A stretch of 64,000 bases of DNA, taken from NCBI GenBank assembly GCA_009746045.1, contig RPFO01000165.1:4802692-4866691 (forward strand), read 5' to 3'. Positions 8,921 to 18,921 of this stretch are shown here, in pieces. The stretch is from Mesostigma viride (lineage: Eukaryota; Streptophyta; Mesostigmatophyceae; Mesostigmatales; Mesostigmataceae). The notes beneath the pieces are model-generated. The model was not told the DNA's origin. It saw only the letters and a list, made by a program, of their open reading frames with translations, and made no database searches. A program made the position numbers and the translations under genes. How positions within the stretch are numbered: position 1 is the stretch's first letter; each line of letters opens with the position of its first letter.

Positions 8921-10728
8921 AAAATTCGCGGTACCGTCCGTACGGTGTATAATGTGTGCCCGGACCGCTCAACCCTCGCGGAGGTGGCCATGGCGGCATG
9001 CCTTTATGCAATATTAATCGATATGGCACGTAAACAGCTAGAAAAAATGCTTGAATTTCGCAGAAGATTAGTTGATGACCTCATTTCATGGCGGAAAGTT
9101 TACGGTTTGCAATATCGCTCAATTCTCGAACGGCTACGGGCGCGGGGGTCCAGGATATAATTTCTCTTGCGGATCATGAAATTTAATGCAGGTTTACGGC
9201 AGCTATTGTGAGGCAACGTAGGCTCTAAAGAGCGATTATGAAGCTAGCTTAATGGCGTTGTCGAGTTTGTGCCGAAGCTTCCCGGTTTCTTTTACATTTC
9301 CGGCATTCAAGGTAAGAACCTACGCAGGCCTGCGCATGTCGCCTTCGACGTATTCACGGAAGGCGCACCTTCCTTGTTCGCCTGGTCAATGGATGATGTC
9401 TTTTATTGTTCGAGCTTGCGTGCCAGTTTATGCATGAAATATTTCCACGCAGGCAGGTCCATTAACGTCGGCCTTTCGCCTTTTTTTCGGGCAGTTTCCC
9501 CGCAGGAAGCGCTCCATTTCTTTCGGTTGCATCGTCAGATTCCTAGCAATTTCGTACAATTTCGTGTAGTTTGTGGCTGGCATGATAAATGCGCCGAGGT
9601 CAAGTTGTTGGTAACGTGTTGACATTTGTTTTCCATAATCCTTTGGACATGAGCTTGCTCAGACGCTTTGTTATGTGCCGGATCTGACACGCCTGTTTTA
9701 GTAACGACATCCGGCATGTGCCTAGAGGCTAACAAGCTGGCATCAGCTTCTTAGCAAATTGCCATATTGGAAAGGAAGGTGAGAGTGGTTCTTTTGCTGG
9801 CCATACTGCATGAGTGGCATTGCATTAGATAGGTGTTTCCATTGCTTTCCTTGAGCTATAACCATTAAGACTTCCCTGCTATGTGTGCAGCAAGGCAAGC
9901 TGGATAGGATGTGAATGCTTGGCAGACAACATGTATGATTTGCTGCCAAGTTTGCAGGCTGCAGTTGCCTCTATTGCTTGGGCAGTCTTTCTAAGGTTTT
10001 TACACGTATACTTGCTGAGTTCTTGGCATAAATTTACATGGTAACCTTGGGCTGAGCATAGTGTATGCTCTCTTGGTGCGTGTATGCCTAGCGATGGTGT
10101 TGCTATGCGCACGCTGGCAAGGCTGGCCGTGCTGAGGGCAGGGGAGGGCAGATGAGGTGCCTAGCCTTTTCTTATGTTGTGTGATCGAGTTGTGCATGTT
10201 TTTTGGCTTCTTGGATGGAAAACATGATGTCTAGGTGGCCTTATACACAGAAAAACCTCATTTAGCGTATGTTCAGGTTTTAGCACGCAAAACCTTATAA
10301 CTTGAGCTAGACTTGTCGGAATGACCTGGGACTTGGACCACTGCTGTCCCCCTGTTAGCCGGATTTTCGCTTGATTTTGTGGCCTTATCTGAAGTGTTTA
10401 TGATATGTTTATTCCCAATGTCCGGTAAAAAAAGACCTGTTTTGCGGGAAAATTAATAACTGTTCAAGGTTTTGCCATTTCCATGATGTAAATAGCTCAG
10501 CAAGCTACACACTCAGGGAACTACAAATGGTTGATTTTTGGTTGCCAACAAATGTGTGCATTGGCGGGGGCATACCCAGCCCTAATTAGCGTCTTTTTCT
10601 ATTTATAGCGCAATATTGGCGTATACTTGGGGGTAGTACCCCCCAAAAGTGCATGGACAACTCACAAGAGATGTTATTTAGTGCCCGCAATCATATTTCA
10701 GCATTGTGCAAATGAATTTCAAGTGTTA
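8921..10728. other. Unassigned segment interrupting the LINE; no clear gene
   Basis: The LINE reading sense stops at 10729 and resumes at 8920, so these 1.8 kb look like an insertion. The segment is more AT-rich than its surroundings. It holds short frames with no recognised domain: plus 8945-9160 (71 residues, helical, with KQLEKMLEFRRRLVDDL) and minus 9428-9625 (65 residues, with a basic CPKKRRK patch). I could not find clear terminal repeats or a target duplication. It could be a degenerate DNA transposon. Confidence 0.3.
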
Positions 10729-11406
10729 TTACCATAGTTCAATTTTTAAGGTTTTTGGGGTGCCACCTCCCCTTAAAGAATAGGGGTTGTCCTCACGTAG
10801 TGTGCATGGGGAATAGTAGGCGGTCGGGTTTAAGTGCCATAAATTAAGCCTTGCCATAATATACGAGCCCAGTACCAAGGATCGAAGACCTCTGGTGAGT
10901 TTGGGGGAGGGGAGGCGAGCAGTACTTAGCAGTGCGGCTCCAGTGTGCCAGGACATACCATTGGAGTGATGAGTAAGACGTGAGAGGGTTACACGTGCCA
11001 GAAGACATCCAGGGTGTGTGTTGACACCAATGTGGGCAGAAATAACTTGTTTGGCATACACAGACCATAAACGCCATTGCATATTGTGTAAGCCTAGTCC
11101 TCCAAGAGGCCACGGCATAAAAGACATTGACTCTCGGATCCATCCGTGTACCTGGCGGCTGAGATCGCTCGATTTTTTCCAAACAAAGTTATGCCCCAGT
11201 CGTTGAATAAGCGACACGGTGTGTTCATCCGGTGGGTGGGCCTGACCGAAGTACAGCAGCTTGGTGAACAGCAGCTGGTTCGTAACGAGGACCTTGCCCC
11301 GGAGGCTGAGGCGGTGTACGCCAGCCCAGCGGTTGGCCACCTGTTGTACACCAGTAAGTTTGCCCAGTTGTTGTGATTCGTCGTATAAAAAGGTTTTGAC
11401 TTCCAA
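10729..11406 (-). pseudogene. LINE RT thumb and connector region
   Basis: 225 residues with LSLRGKVLVTNQLLFTKLLYF, typical of the 'L...gR..l.nsvl.s...Y' thumb region of L1 RTs. WPLGGLGLHNMQWRL follows, the plant-L1 'p...GGLGl.....' motif. The frame ends at TAA (10729-10731), where similarity to LINE sequence also ends and unassigned DNA begins. Confidence 0.6.
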
Positions 11407-11469
11407 TAACCTCCCTTCGGCTGTCCGACCGATAGGGCAGTTGGTGGTATCCTCCTGGCGGGACCCATG

Positions 11470-11952
11470 TCACCGCCACGTTAGTAGGTTGGAGAGTCGG
11501 GTTAGTTGTTCTGCCAATATGCTTAAGCCCGTGGACTTTTGCACGTTGCAGCGTTGTTGGGAGGCGGTACAGTATGTAGATATGTTGTCAAGCACCGCAT
11601 CAACATCACGCAGGGAGGTGCAAATGTTAGTAGTGTCATCAGCGTAAGCAGTTTGAAACAGACCACGTGTGTGATGAGGGAGGGGGTAGCCTTGAATACG
11701 GCTGTCCTGTTGATGAAGAAAGAAAAGGCCAGCGTGAGCGAGCAGAAAGAGAAGGGGAGAGAGACAGTCGCCTTGTGGGAGAGAGCGTGTGCTATGGCCT
11801 ATTTGGGATTTATGTCCATTAATTAGTAGGTGCCAAGTGAGGGATTTGATCATGCCTAGACTGACCTTGATAAGTTTAGGTCCAAATCCAAGCCCGTGTA
11901 GTATAGCCTCGAGGTATTTCCAACACATGCGGTCGATCGAATGCCTTTTCAA
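11470..11952 (-). pseudogene. LINE reverse transcriptase, palm with YADD
   Basis: An open frame of 160 residues. SLPQGDCLSPLLFLL (RT region 4) is followed by FQTAYADDTTNI, in which the two Asp of YADD are the catalytic pair. The N-terminal end overlaps the frameshifted DFEKAFDR motif. The frame stops before the thumb, which continues in another frame. In an active LINE this enzyme reverse-transcribes the element RNA at the target site. Confidence 0.65.
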
Positions 11953-12430
11953 AATCCCAAAATAAAATAAGACCTATAATATTGTTGCGCCATGGCATTG
12001 CATGCGTCATCAACAATGTCCACCATGATCATGGTGATGCTGTCGCTGATGTGTAGGTTGGACCTGAATCCAACTTGTTCTGGGCCGATCAGATTATCTA
12101 GTACACTGTAGAAGCGGCGTTGCAAGAGTTTGCTGGCTAGTTTGTAAGGGACTGTGAGCATGCGAATGGGTCTATAATTTTTCCAACTGGTTTTATCCCC
12201 TTTTTTGTGTAAGAGGATGAGAATTGTTTCCGACCACTGGCCCACAACAGATTCGGTGTTCCAGATTTCCAGGATGCATTGGTATAGATCCCTGCCTATG
12301 AGGGGCCAGAACGTTTTAACTCTACAGGAAGGTTAAAAAACTCTACAGGAAGGCCATCTGCACCAGGTGCGCTACCGGTTTTGAGATGTTGGAGTGCTAG
12401 AGATGTTTCTTCCATAGTGGGGCTGCATGG
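11949..12430 (-). pseudogene. LINE reverse transcriptase, N-terminal part
   Basis: The minus strand reads GSAPGADGLPVEFF near 12330-12380, then ILLHKKGDKTSWKNYRPIRML and GPEQVGFR, which are RT regions 0-2 of non-LTR elements. The palm motif reads DFEKAFDR at about 11940-11960 in a frame that differs by one base from the next segment, so the palm is frameshifted. The short duplication near 12335 repeats a few residues. This is a non-functional relic. Confidence 0.65.
12318..12355. repeat. Short tandem duplication inside the LINE RT
   Basis: The motif AACTCTACAGGAAGG occurs twice about 20 bases apart. It duplicates a few RT residues (roughly LPVEF) and is one of the lesions in this LINE copy. 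Confidence 0.6.
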
Positions 12431-12559
12431 CGTCTAGTAGAGCTTGACATTCGTTCGTCCGGCGACAGGCAATTACTGGGCAAGACATATCACAGTACCC
12501 TAGTACCATCCGAGCTACTTACGTCGCCAAACTATCTCTGTTGGATATGACGGGCGTGG

Positions 12560-12594
12560 GATTCCAACTGAACTGAACTGAACTGAACTGAACT
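12560..12594. repeat. (AACTG)n pentanucleotide repeat
   Basis: Six to seven copies of the pentamer ACTGA lie between two copies of TGGGCAAGACAT (about 12477 and 12593), so the flank itself is duplicated. Confidence 0.6.
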
Positions 12595-13465
12595 GGGCAA
12601 GACATCTGCAGACTGCATGACAGTATAGCGCGGCGCGGCGTGAGGACGGATGCCGACACAGTGTAGGCATCCGTAGGCCCGTACATAGCTGGCATCCGGG
12701 GCATGGCAAGATGGGACGCCACGTGGCATGATGCGGCATGCCGCGCCTGCTGTACAATATGGGGGCCCGAAATCTAGGGCTGGCGGCTGCATAAAAATTC
12801 GGCCCCTGGAATCTCCCCTATAGGGGCCGAAAAGATGGGGGCTAGCTAGAATTGGTGCCGGTAGCTGCACGGGCCCCTAGTACGTATGGAAATAGGGGCC
12901 AGCCATTCTGGACCGGCGGCTGCAGGATCCGGCCCCTATTTAGCTTAGCTCAATGTCACCCCTCCTGTGTCCGCTTTGGCCCTGCTGTACTTACAACTTC
13001 GCTGAGAACTTACCAAGTATTGGTTGATTCTAGGAAGACGAATCAACTTTCGGGTAGGCGTCAGGTTGTTGTTGTTGATTCTGACACCGGACTTGGCGTC
13101 AGGCATTTTCCGCCGGCTTGACGTCATTCTTGCAAGTTTCCTGCCATTGCACCAACAACCAGCCTGAAGCCGGAGCACTGCAATACAAAATGTTTAATAA
13201 TCATTGAATTGCTCCTACTTGGATACTATGCTAATATTATCGCTTACTAAGAGCTTCTACTAAGAGATGCTACAAAAAGTTCCACGTGTCGTACAACCTT
13301 GACGTAGCACGTAGCACACTCCCAAAGTTGCCGTTTTCGATCCGGCGCAGCCTTTTGGCAGACAGAGCGCACTCAGCCATTTTTCACTTTGGCTGGCGCC
13401 GGGCGGTGCGGTAGGCCAAACCAGGGAGTACGCTCATGTACGATTTTGAGATAGCTAGCTACATC
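12595..13465. other. Intergenic stretch with GGGGCC/GGCGGCTGCA repeats; no gene seen
   Basis: Between about 12760 and 12950 the motifs GGGGCC and GGCGGCTGCA recur in both orientations, giving a fold-back region that could be a degraded small transposon. 12951-13465 shows no coding signal beyond short random frames. Confidence 0.3.
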
Positions 13466-13949
13466 CATCCCATCCCATCCCATCCCATCCCATCCCATCC
13501 CATCCCATCCCATCCCATCCCATCCCATCCCATCCCATCCCATCCCATCCCATCCCATCCCATCCCATCCCATCCCATCCCATCCCATCCCATCCCATCC
13601 CATCCCATCCCATCCCATCCCATCCCATCCCATCCCATCCCATCCCATCCCATCCCATCCCATCCCATCCCATCCCATCCCATCCCATCCCATCCCATCC
13701 CATCCCATCCCATCCCATCCCATCCCATCCCATCCCATCCCATCCCATCCCATCCCATCCCATCCCATCCCATCCCATCCCATCCCATCCCATCCCATCC
13801 CATCCCATCCCATCCCATCCCATCCCATCCCATCCCATCCCATCCCATCCCATCCCATCCCATCCCATCCCATCCCATCCCATCCCATCCCATCCCATCC
13901 CATCCCATCCCATCCCATCCCATCCCATCCCATCCCATCCCATCCCATC
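13466..13949. repeat. (CATCC)n microsatellite, about 97 copies
   Basis: An uninterrupted pentanucleotide array of about 484 bp. All six frames are open because five bases read as a 15-base cycle, so long IPSHP or GMGWD frames are artefacts. It directly abuts the 5' edge of a LINE RT fragment. The LINE 3' UTR itself contains CCATTCCATCCCATG, a likely seed for the array. Confidence 0.95.
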
Positions 13950-15066
13950 GTCGTTGTGCGCCGCAGGCCGTGCCCCTGGCCTAGCGATCACGAACGAGCT
14001 TGGAGAAGGGGGGCCGACTAACAAGCAGAATTTACTAGCTGGCCTCATTTATGCCGACGACATCACGCTCATCGAGAAGCCGGAGTCTGCCCATCTTTGG
14101 CTGGACTGCCTGGCGCTCGAGGCTCGGGCGGTTGGTCTAGAAATCAGCCCCAATTTAACGGAGGCCCTGGCCCTCGGCATGGCAGGGCCCCCACCCACAC
14201 TCCGCCTCTTAGACGATGCCGAGGTCAACTACCCTACTTCAGGCCGCTTCAAGCTGCTCGGCAGTCGGCTTCCGGACTGCGAGGACGACATGACGACACG
14301 GATCGGCATGGCGTGGGCGCAACTCCATGACCACCGCCGCTGGTGGAGCAACCCCACCCTACCCCGGATCGTCAAGCGTGACCTCTTCAAGGTCGTCATT
14401 CTGACGATCCTGACCTTCGGCGCCGAGACCTGGACACTGACGCAGGAGCTGAAGCAACGACTCGACGGCGCCGTCACCAAGATGCTGCGCAAGGCCCTTA
14501 ACATCCCCTTTGGTTTGCACATTAGTAATGAGGATTTGTACGCTGATTTGCCCTATGTTTCCCACATTATTAGGCACAGGCGCCTGGGCCTAGCCGGGCA
14601 CCTGGCCCGCACAGATCAGGTAGATACATTAGATAGACTAGCTGGCACCAAGCCCGCCCAGCCTGGGCGATATGTCCTCACCTGGGGTGCCCCCGGCCGC
14701 GCGCGGCAGGGCCGCCACCCGTGGACTTTTCGTGATAGACTCGGCATGGACATGTGCTACACTAGACGTGACGGTCTCACACCCGGGCAGCCTCGATCCT
14801 GGTTTGTCTGTAATATGGAGGCAGATGGTGCGCAAGGATAGATGGCAAGTAGTGATGAAGGAGACCACCCCCAAGTCTGTGGGGGCTCCGCGTGTGATCA
14901 AGTATGGCATTCATATAGCGCGATTCGGGCCGCGGCGCCCACACCCCTGTAACTAGGACCTAGATAGCTTACACAATCCATTCCATCCCATGTTCCCCTC
15001 CCACTGAGGACTTATGCTCACGTGACGCAGTCACGTGTCTATTAATTAATTAATTAATAATAATAA
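13950..15066 (+). mobile_element. 3' half of a second LINE family, with TTAAT-type tail (copy A)
   Basis: It holds the RT palm onward, then a 3' UTR of about 230 bp and a tail of TTAAT/TAA repeats at about 15040-15066. The 3' UTR contains a perfect hairpin, CACGTGACGCAGTCACGTG, at 15019-15037. The same 3' end recurs at 17390-17720, 17729-17985, 47690-47745, 49826-49936, 50080-50890 and, degraded, 59640-59950, which defines a repeat family. This copy is 5'-truncated at the microsatellite. Confidence 0.7.
13954..14841 (+). pseudogene. LINE reverse transcriptase fragment (LIYADD ... FGAETWTLT)
   Basis: 295 codons, open from the microsatellite edge. AGLIYADDITLIE is the catalytic palm motif near residue 30, RFKLLGSRL follows, and FGAETWTLT is the thumb motif common in CR1/RTE/Jockey-type non-LTR RTs. 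The rest is the C-terminal connector with LGLAGHLARTD. The protein lacks regions 0-4 of RT and the endonuclease, so it cannot be active. A minus-strand fragment at 17986-18303 carries the adjacent N-terminal RT part of a similar element. Confidence 0.65.
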
Positions 15067-15373
15067 ACATGGAGCAACGACTCGACGGCGCCGTCACCAA
15101 GATGCTGCGCAAGGCCCTTAACATCCCCTTTGGTTTGCACATTAGTAATGAGGATTTGTACGCTGATTTGCCCTATGTTTCCCACATTATTAGGCACAGG
15201 CGCCTGGGCCTAGCCGGGCACCTGGCCCGCACAGATCAGGTAGATACATCAGATAGACTAGCTGGCACCAAGCCCGCCCAGCCTGGGCGATATGTCCTCA
15301 CCTGGCGTGCCCCCGGCCGCGCGCGGCAGGGCCGCCACCCGTGGACTTTTCGTGATAGACTCGGCATGGACAT
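15067..15373 (+). repeat. Partial duplicate of LINE copy A (RT C-terminus)
   Basis: Bases 15067-15373 repeat about 14450-14755 almost exactly (starting at GCAACGACTCGACGGCGCCG), with a few substitutions. The copy begins right after the tail of copy A and ends where the 207-bp duplicated block starts. It is a nested insertion or tandem duplication of a LINE piece. Confidence 0.8.
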
Positions 15374-15580
15374 ATCCAATTGCTGCTTTAGTTCCATTGG
15401 AGTGAGGGGCTGCCAGAGAAACATGTTTATTACAAATGCGTGTTAGGCACACGTCCAAGCCATTAGCTAACCTAAGAATCTGCAGTTTCTAAGCTAACTA
15501 GGCCACACAACAGGGGCCGAAACATCATACCAGTCATAAGGACCTGGGCCAGTCAAGAGGACCTGGGCTTTGTAACATCC
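15374..15580. repeat. 207-bp duplicated block, copy 1
   Basis: Runs from ATCCAATTGCTGC to TTTGTAACATCC. It is repeated almost perfectly at 15923-16129. No coding potential is seen. The pair flanks the first copy of the 314-bp block, suggesting a composite duplicated unit. Confidence 0.85.
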
Positions 15581-15607
15581 TCATGGCAGCAAGGGTGGGT
15601 GGGTGGG

Positions 15608-15922
15608 AGCTGCAAAGAGGAGTGGTTGTTGCCCCGCCACAACCCTAAGTATCCACCGTCTACCTAGTCGTAGGTGGGGTGGCGGACGCCAGCCCACTGA
15701 CCAACAGGCCAGTGGCGCCGCGCCGCCCCCGGTCCACAGGACTGCCCCCGGTCCACAAAACAAATTGGACCCGGTCCGCAGTACCGTCCCCGGTACCCCC
15801 CCCCCACATCACCGTACCCCCCCCCCTAGTACTGGCTACCAAGTCAGACCTGTCTACTGCGGCCTCCCCTCCCCCTTTGAGACTTCCGCAGGTCATAGAT
15901 AGAACGAGCGTGAGCTCACAAA
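15608..15922. repeat. About 314-bp duplicated block, copy 1
   Basis: Runs from AGCTGCAAAGAGGAG to GTGAGCTCACAAA and is repeated at 17076-17389. The copies differ mainly in poly-C length. The inner part has two CCCCCGGTCCACA units and runs of C. It is not coding in any recognised way. Confidence 0.85.
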
Positions 15923-16129
15923 ATCCAATTGCTGCTTTAGTTCCATTGGAGTGAGGGGCTGCCAGAGAAACATGTTTATTACAAATGCGTGTTAGGCACA
16001 CGTCCAAGCCATTAGCTAACCTAAGAATCTGCAGTTTCTAAGCTAACTAGGCCACACAACAGGGGCCGAAACATCATACCAGTCATAAGGACCTGGGCCA
16101 GTCAAGAGGACCTGGGCTTTGTAACATCC
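15923..16129. repeat. 207-bp duplicated block, copy 2
   Basis: Second copy of the 15374-15580 block, in the same orientation. Confidence 0.85.
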
Positions 16130-17075
16130 CGCACCCACTACCTGGCCACTTGGCCGCAAGCTGTCGTATGGCCCAGACTTCTCGTCGCCCCCCTTGTCCC
16201 CTGCCGCTACCAGTGCTTCCATTAAACCAGGCGGCAATACAAGAGGGAAGCCAATCGTATCCCCGTAGGGACCCCCCACTATGGGGGGGTTCTCACCCAT
16301 GTGGGCACTGCCCTCGGCAGCCGCCCCTGCGGGTTCGGCGATTCTTTGTACACCTTTCTTCACAGGCATAGCACCCCCGGCACCCCAATGACGCAGCTGC
16401 GTCTGGGATCCGCTATCGCCCCGCCCTAACATCCTTCCCCTTCCCCGCTGTGCACCGCCAGTCCCAACAACTCGTCCCCGCTTAAATTACGCGGCAACGA
16501 CCCCGCCATTCCGCCCTGGCCGCCGGCCGCTGTCGCCTCACTTAATACGAAGAAATGTTAGGCTGTTTAGGATGCTGCCCCCCCTGGCGCTGGGGCTGCA
16601 GCCCTCCCGCTCCTGCGCTGGCCTGGGGGCTCGATTCCCCCTTCTTCCCATGCTCGTATAGCGCGCTCATGCACTATTCTTGACGATATTCATTAGCCAG
16701 GCCCAGCGCACGTGATCCACAACGAAACTTGCCTGGGACGTAATTCCCCTCCGCCTGTAGCTGTTACCACCCGAGCACCACTATTGCCCCGCCTTAGCTG
16801 TCCGATCAAGAGTCACTCCCGCGTCTATCCAGACCCCTCCCGCGAGCTCGGGGTGGCGAGTACAACGGGCGGGCAAAAATAAAACAATCTGGCACTGGCA
16901 GCTACCGCCCGCACTTCGAATGGCAGTTTCTTGGGGTGCTGCCGACCCCCGTCGCGCAGCCGTCATAACCTTAAATTATCCAGGCCCCCGAATGATGATT
17001 CGGAGGCCGGTAGCTGTGATTTACATTCGGCACCGCCATAGCAGTGCACACACGCCGTCAGTGGGCCGTCGACAC
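16130..17075. other. GC-rich region, nothing identified
   Basis: Short frames on both strands lack domains. The segment lies between duplicated blocks and could be the unique interior of a larger non-autonomous element. Confidence 0.3.
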
Positions 17076-17389
17076 AGCTGCAAAGAGGAGTGGTTGTTGC
17101 CCCGCCACAACCCTAAGTATCCACCGTCTACCTAGTCGTAGGTGGGGTGGCGGACGCCAGCCCACTGACCAACAGGCCAGTGGCGCCGCGCCGCCCCCGG
17201 TCCACAGGACTGCCCCCGGTCCACAAAACAAATTGGACCCGGTCCGCAGTACCGTCCCCGGTACCCCCCCCCACATCACCGTACCCCCCCCCCTAGTACT
17301 GGCTACCAAGTCAGACCTGTCTACTGCGGCCTCCCCTCCCCCTTTGAGACTTCCGCAGGTCATAGATAGAACGAGCGTGAGCTCACAAA
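17076..17389. repeat. About 314-bp duplicated block, copy 2
   Basis: Second copy of the 15608-15922 block. It runs directly into a LINE 3' end at 17390, whereas copy 1 runs into the 207-bp block, so the junction sequence differs. Confidence 0.85.
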
Positions 17390-17728
17390 GTGCTACACTA
17401 GACGTGACGGGCTCACCCCCGGGCAGCCTCCTGGTTTGTCTGTAATATGGAGGCAGATGGTGCGCAAGGATAGATGGCAAGTAGTGATGAAGGAGACCAC
17501 CCCCAAGCCTGTGGGGGCTCCGCGTGTGACCAAGTATGATGGCATTCATAGCGATTCGGGCCGCGGTGCCCACACCCCTGTAACTAGGACCTAGATAGCT
17601 TATACCATCCATTCCATCCCATGTTCCGCTCCCACTGAGGGCTTATGCTCACGTGACGCAGTCACGTGTCTATTAATTAATTAATTAATTAATTAATTAA
17701 TTAATTAATTAATTAATTAATTAATTAA
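17390..17728 (+). mobile_element. LINE 3' end with long (TTAA/TAAT)n tail (copy C)
   Basis: Matches the 3' end of copy A, including the hairpin at 17650-17668. It ends in about 60 bases of ATTA repeats (17670-17728). It is a severely 5'-truncated insertion. Confidence 0.75.
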
Positions 17729-17985
17729 TGGAGGCAGATGGTGCGCAAGGATGGATGGCAAGTAGTGATGAAGGAGACCACCCCCAAGTCTGTGGGGGCT
17801 CCGCGTGTGACCGCGTATGGCATTCATAGCGATTCGGGCCGCGGTGCCCACACCCCTGTAACTAGGACCTAGATAGCTTACACCATCCATTCCATCCCAT
17901 GTTCCCCTCCCACTGAGGACTTATGCTCACGTGACGCAGTCACGTGTCTATTAATTAATTAATTAATTAATTAATTAATTAATTA
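17729..17985 (+). mobile_element. LINE 3' end with tail (copy D)
   Basis: Starts GGAGGCAGATGGTGCG and repeats the same 3' UTR, with the hairpin at 17928-17946 and an ATTA tail to about 17985. It is inserted directly after the tail of copy C, as expected if a TTAAT tract is a preferred landing site. Confidence 0.75.
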
Positions 17986-18303
17986 TAAACAGGTACGGCG
18001 ACAGGACGCAACCCTGCCAGACGTCGGTCTGCAGTGGGCATGGCGGGGTAAAGCCGTGTTGAGTGCGCACCGAAGTGGTCGACCCCTCATACAGCGTGCG
18101 GATGACGGTAATCAGGGGAGTGGGAACGCGAGCGCGAGCAAGTACAGCCCATAGAGCGTCCCAGAGGACAGAATCAAAAGCCTTGATGAAGTCAACGAAG
18201 ATCAGGATCATTGGCGGGAAACTCACCAGGCTGCAGGAGAGCGATTTCCTCGAAGAGGCGATGCGCGACAAAGATGGCCATGACGGTGTTGCGCCCAGGC
18301 TAT
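17986..18303 (-). pseudogene. LINE reverse transcriptase fragment, regions 2-4
   Basis: On the minus strand the residues read ILIFVDFIKAFDSVLWDAL (region 3, catalytic Asp in VDFIKAFD) and QTDVWQGCVLSPYLFIIN (region 4). These are the RT motifs that come just before the YADD part kept in copy A. The orientation is opposite to the neighbouring tails, so it is a separate fragment or an inverted piece. Confidence 0.65.
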
Positions 18304-18921
18304 ATTAGATAGTTAGATCCATCCGCCCCATCCCATATCTATCTTTTTTTCTTTTAAACGTTATATTTCAAGAAAAACTTACCAAGCTCTATTTTCATGG
18401 TCTATCGATCTCAAGGCTTTCATCTGCATGTCCAACCACTCTTCACATGATTCTTTTGTACCTTTGTGTGTTCGTGGTCTACGTCCGCCTGTAGATCCAA
18501 TAATGAATTCGCGCAGTTCCAGCTCTCCACCGAGCCCACAGCGTCGCTGGTATAATAATTATGACTGCAGGCTGAATGGTCATTACTGTGGTGCACTAGC
18601 TATGTCATAGACACTTAGGGGGCGGAGGGCGCTTTAACAATTGATGACTGAGCATTGCTGGCCGCCCTCTGCATTGTACTTGACGCTCATCACCACATTT
18701 GTCCAGTCGCCAATGGAGGACTTGAGAAAAATTAATTAGATAGCTAGGTTCTCTATATTGTACTTCACTCATCAACACAATTATCCACTGTCCACATGAG
18801 GTCTTATGAAAAAAACTAGATAGCTAGGTTCTCTGCATTACATACGTCACTCATCACCATGCAATTATCAATTATCTGGGCTTGAGGACTTATGACGGTA
18901 TATGGCACAATGTCACGTTAT
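18304..18921. other. 3' flank of the AsmA-like gene with an about 82-bp triple repeat
   Basis: Between about 18676 and 18900 there are three diverged units of about 82 bp, each containing a CACTCATCA motif and, in two, TAGATAGCTAGGTTCTCT. The unit ends (GAGGACTTATGA) recall the LINE 3' UTR, so they may be old LINE tails. No gene is seen on either strand. Confidence 0.45.
18838..18842 (-). terminator. Candidate TGTAA polyadenylation signal of the AsmA-like gene
   Basis: TGTAA is read on the minus strand about 80 bases past the stop codon. TGTAA is the usual polyadenylation element of chlorophyte genes. The motif is short, so this is tentative. Confidence 0.3.

Larger units (their letters stand above)
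7641..12430 (-). mobile_element. L1-like LINE, 5'-truncated and split by an inserted segment
   Basis: Reading leftward from 12430, the minus strand encodes the start of a LINE reverse transcriptase (GSAPGADGLPVEFF), the fingers region (LLHKKGDKTSWKNYRPI), the palm Asp (DFEKAFDR), SLPQGDCLSPLLF and AYADDT. The C-terminal region follows, with a zf-RVT-like C/H cluster (LCTNPNETVEHRF). These are marks of plant-type L1 elements. The endonuclease and ORF1 are missing, and several frame changes mark it as dead. The coding sense stops near 10729 and resumes near 8920, so about 1.8 kb (8921-10728) interrupts it. A 20-bp tandem duplication lies at about 12318-12355. Confidence 0.75.

Noticed and set aside
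13373-14048. Frames of IPSHP or GMGWD repeats
   Set aside because: They are translations of the (CATCC)n microsatellite.
17729-18303. Twin-priming inversion of one LINE copy
   Set aside because: The inverted RT piece lies downstream of the tail rather than upstream, so the order does not fit a twin-priming product.
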